From Symbiodinium natans (lineage: Eukaryota; Sar; Dinophyceae; Suessiales; Symbiodiniaceae), in NCBI GenBank assembly GCA_905221605.1, contig CAJNDS010002075.1:176832-240831 (forward strand): DNA of 64,000 nt. Reading direction: 5' to 3'. Below, in pieces: positions 30,803 to 42,334 of this stretch (position 1 is the first letter of the stretch; each line of letters begins with the position of its first letter). The translations under genes were made by a program, and so were the position numbers. The notes below the pieces were generated by a model, which did not search any database, was not told the origin of the DNA, and saw only the letters and a list, made by a program, of their open reading frames with translations.

Positions 30803-30901
30803 AGGTTCGGCCAAGCAGCGCCCTGCCCCCTGGCCGTATCGCAGATTTCCACAAGGCGGTCGCCATGAGGGCCGCTGAAGAAGGGAGACCAGAGCACCAG
30901 C
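30803..30901 (-). CDS. Coding-like island, possibly VIP1-like N-terminus
   Basis: After a CAAG acceptor the minus strand reads LVLWSPFFSGPHGDRLVEIC, then GAAWPNL. GDRLVEI..AWP resembles the FGDKVILEDPIESWP segment of VIP1 kinases. All three frames are open, so this is tentative. Confidence 0.4.
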
Positions 30902-31734
30902 CTTGTGTGTGTTCGGGGTTCAGGGTTCAGGGTTTAGGGTTTAGGGTTTAGGGTTTAGGGTCTAGGGTTCAGGGCTTGGGGAGCACCAGCCCTGTGTGTT
31001 GAGGGTTTCGGGGTGGGAGTGTTGAGGGTTCAGGGTTCAGGGGTAGGAGTGTTTAGGGTTCAGAAGAGAGTTTAGGGTTCAGGGTATATTTCCTTGAGTC
31101 ATAGGATGTAAGACATAGGGGTTACCTAGGGAGCTGCTTTGTGAGACCTTATGCGAACCCCCCCCCCCCCCCCCCCCCCAAACCGTAAACCCCTAAACCC
31201 TAAGCTCTATATCGGTGCGGAGGCTTGGGGTGGAGCAGTTGAGCAGGTGTTCAGGGTAAACCCTGCGCCCGGAACTTGCGGATGGGTATCAACGTATCAG
31301 GGTATGAGGGGTTCAGCGAGTAGGGCCGTTGCCCTAAGCATCTCCGAACCCTGAACCCCATCCCATAAACCGAGAAAAGGGTTGGGCTTAGAGCTTAGGG
31401 TTTAGGGCTTAGGGTTGTGTGGGCCCCGGTGGGATGTTGGGCTGTTCTTCGAAAGGCTGGATCTATGACGCATGCAACCGTAGGGTTTAGCATTCGATTC
31501 GGGTTTTACAGTGTATGACAAAATATTGTGAGTAAACTGCTTGTGCCAGTTCTCGCTCGGTGTCTGTTCCACTCCCCCTACACCCTAAGTCCTATCCGAA
31601 ACCCTAAACCCTTAACCCAAATCTAATATAGGGGCCTTAATAATTAGAATAGGGTATGGGCGGATATGATAGTATATATATATAATATTTTTATATAGGC
31701 ACCAGAAGGAAAGACTATTAGTAATTATTCCGAC

Positions 31735-31850
31735 CCCTATATTAGACACTCTTGATTGCAGCCGTGAGGGCACTGCGTGACAGTTGCTCTTGGTTGGAGG
31801 CTCCGCGTCCGGGCGCAGGTCCTTGCTTAGCAACTTCGTATCGCAGGCTA
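31735..31850 (-). CDS. Coding-like island (exon candidate)
   Basis: The minus strand reads LRYEVAKQGPAPGRGASNQE, then QLSRSALTAAIKS. It is hydrophilic and protein-like. Unknown function. Confidence 0.45.
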
Positions 31851-32586
31851 GAGAAGCCTAAACCCTAACCCTAAACCCTGAACCACCCTAAATCCTAAAC
31901 CACCCAAAACCATATAAACCCTAAACCACCCCAAAACTAAAACCCTAAACCCTAAACCCTCAACCCTAAACCCTAAACCCTGAACCTAAACCCGAACCAT
32001 TTGCCGGCTTGCGGTTTGGGCTGAGGTCTGAGCCCATTTCCGGCTGTTTAGGCCATGAAGCTACCCTGAGAGGTGAAGACACAGATGACATCAGGGATAT
32101 TTCGTGGTGTAAACCCTAAACCCTAGCCCCGAAACCCTACAAACCCTAGCCCCGACCCCCTTTCCGCATTTTTCCGACAGAGGCAGACAGGGGAACCTGT
32201 GTTTCGTGACTACCCGAAACCCTTGAACCAAGAACAAAAGGGGAGGGTAGGGTTTAGGGTGCAGGGTGTAGGGTGTAGGGAATAGGGTTCAGGGTTCAGG
32301 CTTAACGGTTTAGGGTTTAGGGTGTAGGGTTTAGGGTTTCTGACGCCTAGCAAGGATGAAAGTTGTGCCCCAAACCCTAGAAAGGGAAAGCCCCGTCACA
32401 GTCATATGCTAGTCATACTATGGTACTTATTACAGTAACCATAAGGAGCACATAACTGGGCTATAAGTACAGTTATACTTGGTTCTTAGGTACCATGAAC
32501 CTCCAAGTAAGGTTCATTGTTCCGGGGGTCCCTCAAATCAATAACACCCCATACTTCTCCGAGGTGGAAGAACCCTAAACCCTAAA

Positions 32587-32680
32587 AGTTGAGCCCCTGC
32601 TGCGCAAGTCCTGCTCGGACTTCTCCACCACCTCCACGTTATTCCTTTGCAGACTCGTCGCGAGCAAGCAATACCCTAGA
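32587..32680 (-). CDS. Coding-like island (exon candidate)
   Basis: The minus strand reads LLATSLQRNNVEVVEKSEQD, then LRSRGS, with G/C-rich third positions. Unknown function. Confidence 0.45.
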
Positions 32681-33189
32681 TTAGGGTTTAGGGTTTAGGG
32701 TTTAGGGTTTCGGGTTTCGGGTTTAGGGTTTACGGTTTAGGGTTTATAAGTTTAGGGTATAGGGTTTAGGGTTTAGGGTTTAGGAAACCCCAAACCCTAA
32801 ACCCTGAACTCTCAACCCTAAACACTAAATAAACCCCATACTCTAAACCCTAAACCCAATCAACGAGCACGGAGAAGACCTACGTCCGACAACCCTGAAC
32901 AATTCTGCAGTAGGGCTTCTCAAGAAACGACAGCCCATGTATGTCTATATATATATATATGTTTCCTATTTATGATTTATGTGTGTGTATGTACATATCC
33001 CTAAACCCTAAACCCTAACACCGAAAGCCTAAACCCTAAACCCTAATGTATAATATAATATAAATACAAATATAAATATAAACACATAAATAAATAAATA
33101 TGAACAAATATATATATATATGTATATATATATATACTTATTGATTTTTTCTGAACTTGATTGATTTATATACAGATATAAAGACAGGG

Positions 33190-33285
33190 CTGAGAAGTTC
33201 TTCATGCCCTAATGGCGCTTCGTCCGTGGCCTTCTAGCCAACCTCGAGCCGGGCTTGCTGTGCTTTCTACTGCAGCATTCTTCCT
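33190..33285 (-). CDS. Coding-like island ending in a stop
   Basis: After CTCAG the minus strand reads EEECCSRKHSKPGSRLARRP, then RTKRH and TAG. It could be a basic C-terminus or an exon that ends before the stop. Confidence 0.4.
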
Positions 33286-33402
33286 CCTGAGGTCCAAGTT
33301 AGGGTTTAGGGTTTAGGGTTTAGGGTTTAGGGTTTAGGGTTTAGGGTTTAGGGTTTAGGGTTTGGGGTTTGGGGTTTGGGGTTTGGGGTTTGTGGTTTTG
33401 GC

Positions 33403-33482
33403 GACTGCAGCCACTCGCGCACGCCGTGCTGCAATTCGGCTGTGCGGCGACGAGTCTCCAGCTTGTACCCCGGAGCCCCTTA
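33403..33482 (-). CDS. Coding-like island (exon candidate)
   Basis: The minus strand reads GAPGYKLETRRRTAELQHGV, then REWLQSPK, a likely helical stretch. Unknown function. Confidence 0.45.
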
Positions 33483-33667
33483 AAGCCTAGAAAGCTCTAA
33501 GCAACCCATGCAGGGTTTAGGGTTTAGGGTTTATATAGGGTTTAGGGAACACTAAACAACACCCAAAAAAGTATTCCCAAACTCCCAAAACTCTCAAGCG
33601 GCCGAAATAAACCTTAAACCCTAAGCCCTAAACCCTAAACCCTAAACCCATCCACAAACCCTGAAAA

Positions 33668-33764
33668 CTCCCAAAGAATCCCACGTCCGAGGAGCTGCTT
33701 GAGCCCATTAAAAAGTGGCCGCGCCCGCTCGAGGGCCGGCAAGGCGCAGTAGATCCAGAGCCTT
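33668..33764 (-). CDS. Coding-like island (exon candidate)
   Basis: The minus strand reads WIYCALPALERARPLFNGLK, then QLLGRG, with a possible GT donor. Unknown function. Confidence 0.45.
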
Positions 33765-33824
33765 AGGGGGGGGGGGGGTTTAGGGTTCAGGGTTTAGGGT
33801 TTAGGGTTTAGGGTTTAGGGTTTA

Positions 33825-34006
33825 GGGCTTTAGGGCTTTAGGGCTTTAGGGCTTTAGGGCTTTAGGGCTTTAGGGTTTAGGGTTTAGGGCTTTAGGGCTT
33901 TAGGGCTTTAGGGCTTTAGGGCTTAGGGTTTAGGGTTTAGGGCTTTAGGGCTTTAGGGCTTTAGGGCTTTAGGGCTTTAGGGCTTCAGGGCTTTAGGGCT
34001 TTAGGG
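33825..34006 (+). repeat. GGGCTTTA octamer array
   Basis: Over 20 copies of an 8-base unit GGGCTTTA, an expanded derivative of TTTAGGG, alternate in blocks with canonical units. Local amplification of a variant is evident. Confidence 0.93.
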
Positions 34007-34639
34007 GTTTGTGGTTTGGGGTTTAGGGTTTAGGGCAATTACACAGAACCTTCCGGGTCTTCTTGGGCATAGGGGTTTAGGGGTTGAGGGGTTTGGGTAG
34101 TTTTGGGGTTTTGGGGGTTTGGGGTTAGAGTTTAGGGTTGCAATTAGGGGTTCAAGGGGTGAAGGTGTTAAAGGCCTTACCTTTGGTTTAGGGTTTAAGG
34201 GTTTTGGGGTTCGATATAACCCAACTGTAGTTTCCAAAACCTCCCCGCCACTCTGCTCGGATAGAAGCACCGGCATGAATGCGTGGCATGAATGCGTTGG
34301 TTCATGATTCTGCCCTGTCCCGTGGGTTTAGGGTTTAGGGTTTAGGGTTTAGGGTTTAGGGTTTAGGATTTAGGGTTTAGGGTTTAGGGTTTAGGGTTTA
34401 GGGTTTAGGGTTTAGGGTGGCGTGACATGTCAAAGGTAGGGCGCTATACACGGGAATGAGTACAAGGTCATGTACTAGACCCAGGAGCAACCTAGGAATA
34501 AACCCTAAACCCTTAACCCTTTTGGGATTATAAGGGAACCCCAACAAGGGCCTACTCCGGGTCCTAGACTACAAGGTCATGTACAACTGTGTGGGTTCAT
34601 GGGGACCCAGGCAGGCAAGAATGCGGCTTCAGGGTTTAG

Positions 34640-34821
34640 GGTTTGGGTTTAGGGTTTAGGGTTTAGGGTTTAGGGTTTAGGGTTTAGGGTTTAGGGTTTA
34701 GGGTTTAGGGTTTAGGGTTTAGGGTTTAGTTTTAGGGTTTAGGGTTTAGGGTTTAGGGTTTAGGGTTTAGGGTTTAGGGTTTAGGGTTTAGGGTTTAGGG
34801 TTTAGGGTTTAGGGTTTAGGG
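34640..34821 (+). repeat. Large TTTAGGG array
   Basis: About 25 TTTAGGG units stand in tandem with one imperfect unit at about 34730. The flanks carry no recognised gene, except a short minus-strand island near 34950 (EPCLCLLGIHDLSD). Confidence 0.95.
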
Positions 34822-35199
34822 CAGTGTCTTTGGGCGTGGTCGCCAGAAAAACTGAGGTTGTAATACCCCTCGGGGTCTAGACTCAAAAAGGTTCTATCAG
34901 GGGCCACCTGGCCTGAAACACACTCCCCTAACACGGCCTAACATCGCTCAAGTCATGAATTCCGAGCAAGCACAGGCAGGGCTCTCGAGACTCACGTACT
35001 ACCCTAAACCCTAAACCCTAAACCCCAAACCCTAAACCTTTCAAGTAACACTGAAATGCCATATAAATGGGCTGGGGGGGAGAGTTTTGGAGCCCGAAGC
35101 TGCAGGCTTTGTGCTTAAGAGTTTGTGCTGTATGTTCGCTTTAAGAAGTTTAGATTAGAGCTTAGGGGTGTAGGGTATAGGGTTTGGGGCTTAGGGTGT

Positions 35200-35343
35200 A
35201 GGGTCTTGCGTATGTACACACCAAAGACGTATACAGCCCAAGCCCGACAAACTCCACACTGCAGGATGTGCGCAAAAACCGCTGATACTCTCTAGTAAGA
35301 GCTGAGTCTTGCACATTGCAGCAGCGCCCTCATTGTCCTGTGG
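35200..35343 (-). CDS. Coding-like island (exon candidate)
   Basis: After CACAG the minus strand reads DNEGAAAMCKTQLLLESISG, then FCAHPAVWSLSGLGCI. About 140 bases are open and free of telomere units. Unknown function. Confidence 0.45.
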
Positions 35344-35677
35344 GCGGGCTGAGGGTTTAGGGTTTTGGGGTGTAGCTTCATTAGGATTGAGGGTTTTGTG
35401 GCCCAACTTAGCCCTAAACCCTAAACCCTAAACCCTAAAACCCTAAACCCTAAGCCCTAAACCCTAAGTCCTGCAAGCAGCCGGGGCCACCAATGCTCCC
35501 ACACCACAACGCCACCCGGCTCCTAGAGACTCCTACACCCACCCCTAAACCCCAAAAGCATAAAGGCTCTTAGGGGAGTTGACGCTGCAAATCCCTAGGG
35601 TTTAGGGTTTAGGGTTTAGGGTTTAGGGTTTAGGGTTTAGGGTTTAGGGTTTAGGGTTTAGGGTTTAGGGTTTAGGG

Positions 35678-35819
35678 TAGTTACATGGCCCCACTTAGTA
35701 TGGGCCCTTACAAGGGTACCTGTTACATGCCTCTTTTTTTTACCCTAGACAAATTCCGGGCCCATACCTCAGAACCCTTTCAAGGATCTACGGAACCATG
35801 TTAAGAGCCCATGAAACTA
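35678..35819. mobile_element. Short inverted-repeat element (TTACATGGCCCC), second copy
   Basis: It starts TAGTTACATGGCCCC and ends GAGCCCATGAAACTA. The interior matches 27841-27988. It abuts a TTTAGGG array on the left. Confidence 0.65.
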
Positions 35820-35979
35820 GTCTTAGATAAAGCCCTAAACCTAAATCCCTATGCCCTTCATTGAGGAATGGTAGGGTTTCGGGTTCTCAAGTCCGCAGCA
35901 TCCTGAGTTCCAGGGGGGGGTAAACCCTAAACCCTAAACCCTAAACCCTAAACCCTAAACCCTAAAACCCTAAACCATT

Positions 35980-37386
35980 CCAGGGGGGGGGGGGGGTATC
36001 TGAGCACAGCTCAAAGGGGCTAAAGGAGAGACCTTCTGATGGACACCAGGTGTGTGTAGAGGCTACTTTGGGGGGCCACCGAAGTGAGGTACGTAAGAAG
36101 TATCTTGGGGATAAGTTTCTTACTCTCTCTACAAATATATATATATATATATATATGTATACATCTATATCTATATATACATATACATATATATCCAAGT
36201 CGGGTTCGGGCTTTTGAAGATTAGGACTTGATCAGGCTCCCAATCCTGGCACCCCTTTCAGGTACTCGAAATGCAAGGCCAGCGCGCTCTACAAGACAGG
36301 TAATATGGTGGCTTACGAAAATTGGGGACCCTGAACTAGTAGGATTCGCTTCTAATAGAAGGACCCCCTCAATTTCAAAGAAAAACCCATATAGGGGTCG
36401 GAATAACTGGTATTCCCTTGTTGTGGCACCTAAACAACTATACTCGAATCACCCCCCAAAACCCTGTTGAAACTATTAAGGCCCCTATGATTCTACAAGA
36501 ATCCCCAAAGCTCTATTCGAAATATGAAGGCCCCAAGTATACTATGACAACCCCCAAAACTTCAAATTATTCAGGCCCCTATTATACTATAGAACACCCC
36601 CCCCCCCAAAAAAAAAAAAAAAAAAAAACTGTTCTGATTAAGGCCCTATTATACTATAGTAACCCCCCAACCCTATTAACATTATTAAGGCCCCTATTAT
36701 ACTATAATTACCCCCCCCCCCCCCCCAAAAGAAAAAAACTATTCTTAAGGCCCCTATATAATAACCCCCCCAAAACCCTATTCTAATTATTAAGGCCCCT
36801 ATATTACGGTCCTTCTTCTTCTGCGCCTGCTGCGACGTGAAGTAGCCGCTCCTTGCACACCCTACGTCCTACTAGGGTTGAGGGTTTAACCCTTAACACT
36901 AAACCCTAAACCCTCGACCCTAGACCCTAAACCCTAAAGTTTAGGGTTCGGAAGGAAAAAACGGTGCTGGAGGCCACGGTGGATCCAGGACTACTCTTTG
37001 CTTAATGAGGCCAAAAATACATAAAATACTTAAATCCCTGTATTATACCCTTATAAGGAAGAATATGTTTTTTTTTGTGGGGAATCTCAAGTAATTGGTA
37101 GAGGACGTTGGAGGCTACCAGACGAGCTGGATGTCGTCTCTGTCGCTCTTGGAGGCTTAGGGTTTGCGGTTTAGGATTTATGGTTTTTAGGGTTTAGGGT
37201 TTAGGGTTTCGGGTTTAGGGTTTTTTTGGGGGGGCTTCCGAACATGAGGGGTGCCCTTTTTGGGGTCTCTTGGGACATGGATTAAAGCATTTGTTTGTTG
37301 TGTTGGTTGGGGGGGGGGAGGTCATATGATGTTAGGGATCCTCTCCCCCCAAAACAAAAAAAATATATATATATACATATATATAC

Positions 37387-37419
<33 letters not shown>

Positions 37420-37469
37420 ATAACAACTACAAATCATAATAAAAACAAGAAGAAGAAGATTCATTATTG

Positions 37470-37542
<73 letters not shown>

Positions 37543-37560
37543 ACACAGGGCGGCGTAGCC
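35980..37560. other. Low-complexity tract: poly-G/C, TA repeats, CAT array
   Basis: This stretch is dominated by G and C homopolymers, TA/CATATA dinucleotide runs (36138-36195, 37363-37419), repeated GGCCCCTATTATACTATA-like units at 36480-36810, and a (CAT)n array at 37472-37542. Only short minus-strand islands are coding-like, for example GYFTSQQAQKKKD at about 36803-36850 and SKSDRDDIQLV at about 37105-37140. Confidence 0.8.
37472..37542. repeat. (CAT)n microsatellite
   Basis: About 23 uninterrupted CAT trinucleotides. The run of methionines it would encode on the minus strand is an artefact. Confidence 0.98.
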
Positions 37561-37664
37561 CCAAAATTACCGTCAGTAACTCTAAACCCTAAACCAGAAT
37601 CCCTAAACCCCAAACCCGAAACCCTGAACCCTGAACCCTAAACCCGAATCCGGGCCCTTCAGGC

Positions 37665-37735
37665 GTACTTCGAGATGCATCCAACGCCAAACACAAACCT
37701 CTCTCAACCCGGAAGGGCTCGCAGCTGAAGCCCGA
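37665..37735 (-). CDS. Coding-like island (exon candidate)
   Basis: After TGCAG the minus strand reads FRASAASPSGLREVCVWRWM, then HLEVRLKGP. Unknown function. Confidence 0.4.
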
Positions 37736-37875
37736 AAACCTGCACCCGGTGAACCCTATGCCAACAGTACCCTAAACCCTAAACCCGAAACCCTAAACGA
37801 TAAACCCTAAACCCTAAACGATAAACCTAAACCCTAAACCGTGGACCCTAAACTCTAAACCCTGTTGAAGCATGC

Positions 37876-37938
37876 CTGGCCCGAAACGCCGGGGAAAACT
37901 CGTCGGGGGAGATCCTCAGGTTACACTCGCGGGGTAGA
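37876..37938 (-). CDS. Coding-like island (exon candidate)
   Basis: The minus strand reads ECNLRISPDEFSPAFRARHA with strongly G/C-biased third positions. Unknown function. Confidence 0.45.
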
Positions 37939-37956
37939 GGGGGGAGGGGAGGATTA

Positions 37957-38120
37957 GGGTTCAGGGTTCAGGGTTCAGGGTTCAGGGTTCAGGGTTCAGG
38001 GTTCAGGGTTTAGGGTTTAGGGTTTGGGGTTTAGGGTTTAGGGTTTAGGGTTTAGGGTTTAGGGTTTAGGGTTTAGGGTTTAGGGTTTAGGGTTTAGGGT
38101 TTAGGGTTTAGGGTTTAGGG
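37957..38120 (+). repeat. GGGTTCA block followed by TTTAGGG block
   Basis: About seven GGGTTCA variant units are followed by about 16 canonical TTTAGGG units, showing block-wise variant amplification. Confidence 0.93.
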
Positions 38121-38277
38121 TCTCTCTGGACTCAAGCCCTAAATGGGTTTAGGGTTGCGTGCTTTAGGGCTTCGGGGGCCTTGGGGAGGGTGGAGAACTC
38201 GGCTTCAGGCCTCTTTGGAGTTCGTCCCTAAACCCTAAACCCTAAACCCTAAACCCTAAACCCTAAACCCTAAACCG

Positions 38278-38520
38278 GTGTGGCGGTTCTTGTACCACTC
38301 CGAAGAAAGCGTCGAAGGTTGATCGAACCTGTCTCCCGCGGCTGCTGTCTGGACCGCCCATGCCGCATAGCTCGCCTCCTCCTTGGGCCACCATGCCCAT
38401 CAAGTCCTGGTCCTTGCGGGAATCGTCTCGTGCAGCTTGGCCGTGATGCGCTTCTGGACCATGGCGACCGTCACGTCACGTTGGCTCCTCGGAGACTGAG
38501 TAGTTCTTAAGTATGGCCTC
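38278..38520 (-). CDS. Coding-like island with a frame change
   Basis: The minus strand reads VTVAMVQKRITAKLHETIP in one frame at about 38410-38480. It then reads KDQDLMGMVAQGGGELCGMG, then STFDAFFGVVQEPP, in another frame down to about 38280. Both parts are protein-like, so there is a frameshift, a tiny intron or a sequence error near 38400-38420. Unknown function. Confidence 0.4.
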
Positions 38521-39589
38521 CAGTAGGGTCCTTTTCAGGGTTTAGGGTTTAGGGTTTAGGGTTAGGGTGCCTACGCATTGTGCCTACTTACTATGACTCC
38601 GGATCCTGAAAATCCAGCCCTGAAGCCTAGACAACGAAAACACAGCCCCAAAACCATAGAATAAACCCCAAGACCCTCAAACCACGGAAGCCCCTAAACC
38701 CTAAACCCTAAACCCTAAACCCTAAACCCTAAACCCTAAAACCTGAACCCTAAACACAAAAAAACGTACAGCTGAACGATCTCTGAGGAAAGACGGGTTC
38801 AGGGTTTAGGGTTTACTTGGAGGTTCATGCTAGTGATTAACCAACTATAACGGTACTTAGAACTGTACTCATAACCATATCAGGGCACTTAGGGGGCTTA
38901 TAAGTGGGTTCTAAGTACCCCTAAACCCTAAACCCTAAACCCTAAACCCTAAACACTAAACCCTAAACCCTAAACCGTATCCCCTGAACCCTAAGCCCTA
39001 TGAGCCCTAAACCCCCCGCATCCCAAGCCCGGCGGCTCGTGGATGAACAAGGGAAGATCGGGTCTAGGGTTTAGGGTTTAGGGTTTGGGGTTTAGGGTTT
39101 AGGGTTTAGGGTTTAGGGTTTAGGGTTTAGAACCCTAAACCCAACACTCCAGAGCTGAAATGCTCCCGAAAGCCGAACATCCGAAAGAACCGAAGCCCTG
39201 AAGCCTAACCCTGACACCCCTGAGTTACCCAAAGACGGGAGTTTAGGGTTTAGGGTTTAGGGTTTAGGGTTTAAGGTTTAGGGTTTAGGGTTTAGAGTTT
39301 AGGGTTTAGGGCTAGGGTTCAGGACCCTCAGCCCCCAACCCCAAAACCCTATTATAATGCTGAAGCCTAAGCCAAAAACGACGTCCTAAACCCTAAGCCC
39401 TAAGCCCTAAACCCTAAACCCTAAACCGTCTCAAGTTGCAAGCCGGGACCAGACTCAGTGCAAAAACCTACTGAAACCCCATCGGCCCTTAAAACCGAAA
39501 ACCCTGCACCCTGCTAATTGTAAAAGCCACTAAACCCTAAACCCTAAACCCTAAACCCTTAACCCTAAACCCTAAACCCCACAGTTGGA

Positions 39590-39652
39590 ACCACCAAGGG
39601 TCTTGGGAATGTTCTCGTTGGATAAGCGCCGGCCCTCAAAGCCTTGCGGGGT
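39590..39652 (-). CDS. Coding-like island (exon candidate)
   Basis: After CAAG the minus strand reads FEGRRLSNENIPKTLGGSN. Unknown function. Confidence 0.4.
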
Positions 39653-39994
39653 TAGGAGTTTAGGAGTTTAGGGGTTTGGTTTAGGGTTTAGGATTTGGAG
39701 TTTAGGGTTTAGGGTTTCGGAATTTAGGGTTTAGGGTTTAGGGTTTAGGGATTTAGGGATTCTAGGGCTTTAGGGTATAGGGCTTTCTGGTTTCGGTCAG
39801 GGATTTAGGTTGAGAGGCTGTGGGAGGCCCTAGACCCGGCCGTGACATGATTGGTTTAGGTCCAGGCCTTCTCAAAATAGGTTTTAGGGTTTTGGAGTAT
39901 ATGGCCCGAAATACTACAACTCCAAACCTTACAAACTGATTACAGGAAACCCCTTATTTCCAGGAGCCTAAAGGTGTGTTAGGTGGCGACCAGC

Positions 39995-40065
39995 TGAGAC
40001 ACTGTTGAGGACTCTTGTTTCCGAGTTCGAGGCGACGGCGTTATTGGTGAGGCTTCAGCGTTGCA
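39995..40065 (-). CDS. Possible terminal exon
   Basis: After TGAAG the minus strand reads SPITPSPRTRKQESSTVSQL, then VAT and TAA at about 39996. It may close the gene formed by the islands at 40165-41270. Confidence 0.4.
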
Positions 40066-40164
40066 GGGTTTGGCTTTGGGGGTTAGGCTATTAGTTTAGG
40101 TTATAAATCCTAAACCCTAAACCCTAAATCCTAAACCCCAAACCCTAAACCCTAAACCCTAAGC

Positions 40165-40265
40165 CTTAGGGGTTTTGGGTTCAGAGACCAGAGCTTAGAA
40201 CCTGCTTCATCAGCCGTTTCTAAGCACATCTGGGCTGGAGGGGCAGTCTCAAATGCCCTGCACAT
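40165..40265 (-). CDS. Coding-like island (exon candidate)
   Basis: After CACAG the minus strand reads HMCRAFETAPPAQMCLETAD, then EAGSKLWSLNP. Unknown function. Confidence 0.4.
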
Positions 40266-40330
40266 GTGCCTGTGAGGGTTTAGGGTTTAGGGTTTAGGGT
40301 TTAGGGTTTAGGGTTTAGGGTTTAGGGCTT

Positions 40331-40442
40331 CGGGTTGCTGGCTGAGCCGCAATGCGCCATGCAAGACAACGTGTTCAATGTCCCTAGCGCCGCTTGTGGA
40401 CCCCAAGCATCCTTTCATAGAGCAGACTTGGGAGACCTTCTC
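40331..40442 (-). CDS. Coding-like island (exon candidate)
   Basis: The minus strand reads TEKVSQVCSMKGCLGSTSGA, then RDIEHVVLHGALRLSQQP. Unknown function. Confidence 0.45.
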
Positions 40443-40932
40443 CGTCACTTTCGGGTTTAGGGTTTAGGGTTTAGGTGTTGCTGTACCCTCAATGGAGGCA
40501 CTTAGAAACCTACTTAGACCCCAGAAGCTTCAAGTTTTCATGGGTTCCCGTACTACCCCCTTCTATGCTAGCCCCCTAAGTTCCCCCCATAATTAAGGCT
40601 ATTTAGGGACAATTTAGCCTCATTCAGGCTATTTAAGGGAGGAACCTGCGCGGGAGGGGGGGGGGGGGGGGGGTAGCCCTAAACCCTAAAGTAGAAAAAG
40701 AGGGTAGTAGGGGAAACCATGAAGCTTCACTGCTCTTAGCCACCTTTCCTACAGAACCCATGCCCCAACAGACTGAGGGGTCCAAGGTCACAGACAGGAG
40801 TCCCTCAACCCCCCTAACCCTAAACCCTAAACCCTAACCCTAAACCCTGACCCTAAACCCTAAACCCTAAACCCCAAACCCTAAATTCTGAACCCTAAAC
40901 CCTAAACCCTAAACCCTGAACCCTAAACCCCG

Positions 40933-41043
40933 CGCAAACTGACCGTGGAGAATACCCAACACCCGGTCCGAGAGGCGTAGCTTTCGTCCTTCCTCAGTGG
41001 CAATCGTGACCTGCGCGAAGAACACCATCCGTTTGGGATTCTT
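40933..41043 (-). CDS. Coding-like island (exon candidate)
   Basis: The minus strand reads HKNPKRMVFFAQVTIATEEG, then RKLRLSDRVLGILHGQFARG. The composition is strongly protein-like and follows the 41110-41270 island in transcription order. Unknown function. Confidence 0.5.
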
Positions 41044-41109
41044 GTGTTGTGGGGTTCAGAGGTTTGGGTTTAGGGTTTAGAGGAATTAGAGGAATCAGGA
41101 TTCAGGGTT

Positions 41110-41270
41110 TGTACGATCGTGTTAGCGCTGAGGCGTTTATGGTTATACACCTGATGGCTGGGTGTCTCTTCATGTTGACCAACATCGAGAGAAGATCGGC
41201 GCGAGCATGCCCGATGAGCGACGACTTCTCAGCAAGGCTCCCCTCCCACGCAAGCACACGAGATGAAGTC
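41110..41270 (-). CDS. Coding-like island (exon candidate)
   Basis: The minus strand reads SRVLAWEGSLAEKSSLIGHA, then RADLLSMLVNMKRHPAIRCI and TINASALTRSYKP. This is one of the longest open islands in the middle of the window and looks like a helical protein segment. The overlapping plus frame is less protein-like. Unknown function. Confidence 0.5.
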
Positions 41271-41842
41271 AACGTGTAGGTTCATGAGTACATAGGGATA
41301 ACCTATAGTAGAACCTGAATACGGGCATGCAAAGTTTATATATATAAACTCTATCACGCACCTCACGTGTTCGCTAAACGAGAAACCCTAGACCCTAAAC
41401 CCTACGCAAGCTTTGAATATAGTGCTTACTTCTACAATAACTAAAAGTACAATTTTCCTACTCAATAGGGCAACCCACAAAGTGTTACGTTTTTCTTGGC
41501 TACGCAAGAGACGAGGCCAGGCGTTGTTCAGGGCTCCGGGGTTATGTATCGGTTCCCTCGCCCGCAGGAGACAAAAGTGTGGAGAACTCCTTCGCTGTTC
41601 TGTGAGATTCAGGATTCATTTTTAGGAAACAACAAAAACAGAGCAAACATGTGATCTGTGCCACCGGGGTGGGGGGGGGGGGGGTGTTCTTAGACCCACA
41701 TAGTCCTAAACCCTATAACCCTCCAGGAGCACAGTGAACCCCAACCCCCCCGAAAAAAAAACGTAAGGCCCTAAACCCTAAAACCTAAACCCCTAAACCC
41801 CTAAAGCCCGCCAGATCTCGGATTGAGGGAAATACTGGTTTG

Positions 41843-41933
41843 TAGTTGGGATAGTAATAAAAATTTGAAATTTTATTCTTATTGAGTTGAAGTACCCTTA
41901 AAAATGTAAAATGTTATCCCACTATGACAAAGA
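41843..41933. mobile_element. Dispersed element, family 3 (GTTGGGAT..ATCCCACTATGACAAAGA)
   Basis: About 90 bp are similar along their length to 57789-57875, which lies in an intron of the repeat-protein gene. The ends include GTTGGGAT and ATCCCACTATGACAAAGA. It is AT-rich and non-coding. Confidence 0.65.
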
Positions 41934-42194
41934 ATAGGGCTCCGGGTGGCTTGTGGAATTTGAGGTTCAGGGTTTAGGGATTAGGGCTTGGGGTGTAGGG
42001 ATTAGGGTTCAGGGTGTGGGGTTTAGGGTTTAGGGTTTGGGGTTTAGGGTTTAGGGTTTAGGGGTTCAGCGGGCGGGGTTCAGGGTTTAGGCGTTTCGGG
42101 TCCGAGTTTTACCTGGGGTATTGGATTTGCGAGAGTTTGGCTCTTTAGGCCACCACCCGTCCTACCCTAAACCCTAACCCTCCTCCCTGTTCAT

Positions 42195-42334
42195 CCTGGT
42201 AGCCGAGGAGCCATATGCCATTAAGGCTTAAACCCTAAACCCTAAACCCATATGCTATTAAGGATACCCTTTTTGTGCTAGCTACTTGTATCAGGGAACC
42301 CATAGGAGCAAAGGGGTACCACACTGCTACCAAG
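42195..42334. mobile_element. Introner-like element, copy 3, with telomere insertion
   Basis: It begins CCTGGTAGCCGAGGAGCC and ends CACACTGCTACCAAG. A short CCCTAAA array sits inside, flanked by a 15-bp duplication of the element: CATATGCCATTAAGG at 42212-42226 and CATATGCTATTAAGG at 42249-42263. No clear target duplication is seen at the element ends. Confidence 0.8.

Noticed and set aside
37282-37542. 86-residue minus frame starting with a run of methionines
   Set aside because: It is a translation of the (CAT)n microsatellite and adjoining TA repeats.
38280-38510. Arg/Leu-rich plus frame of 76 residues
   Set aside because: The complementary minus frames are more protein-like, and neighbouring islands are all minus.
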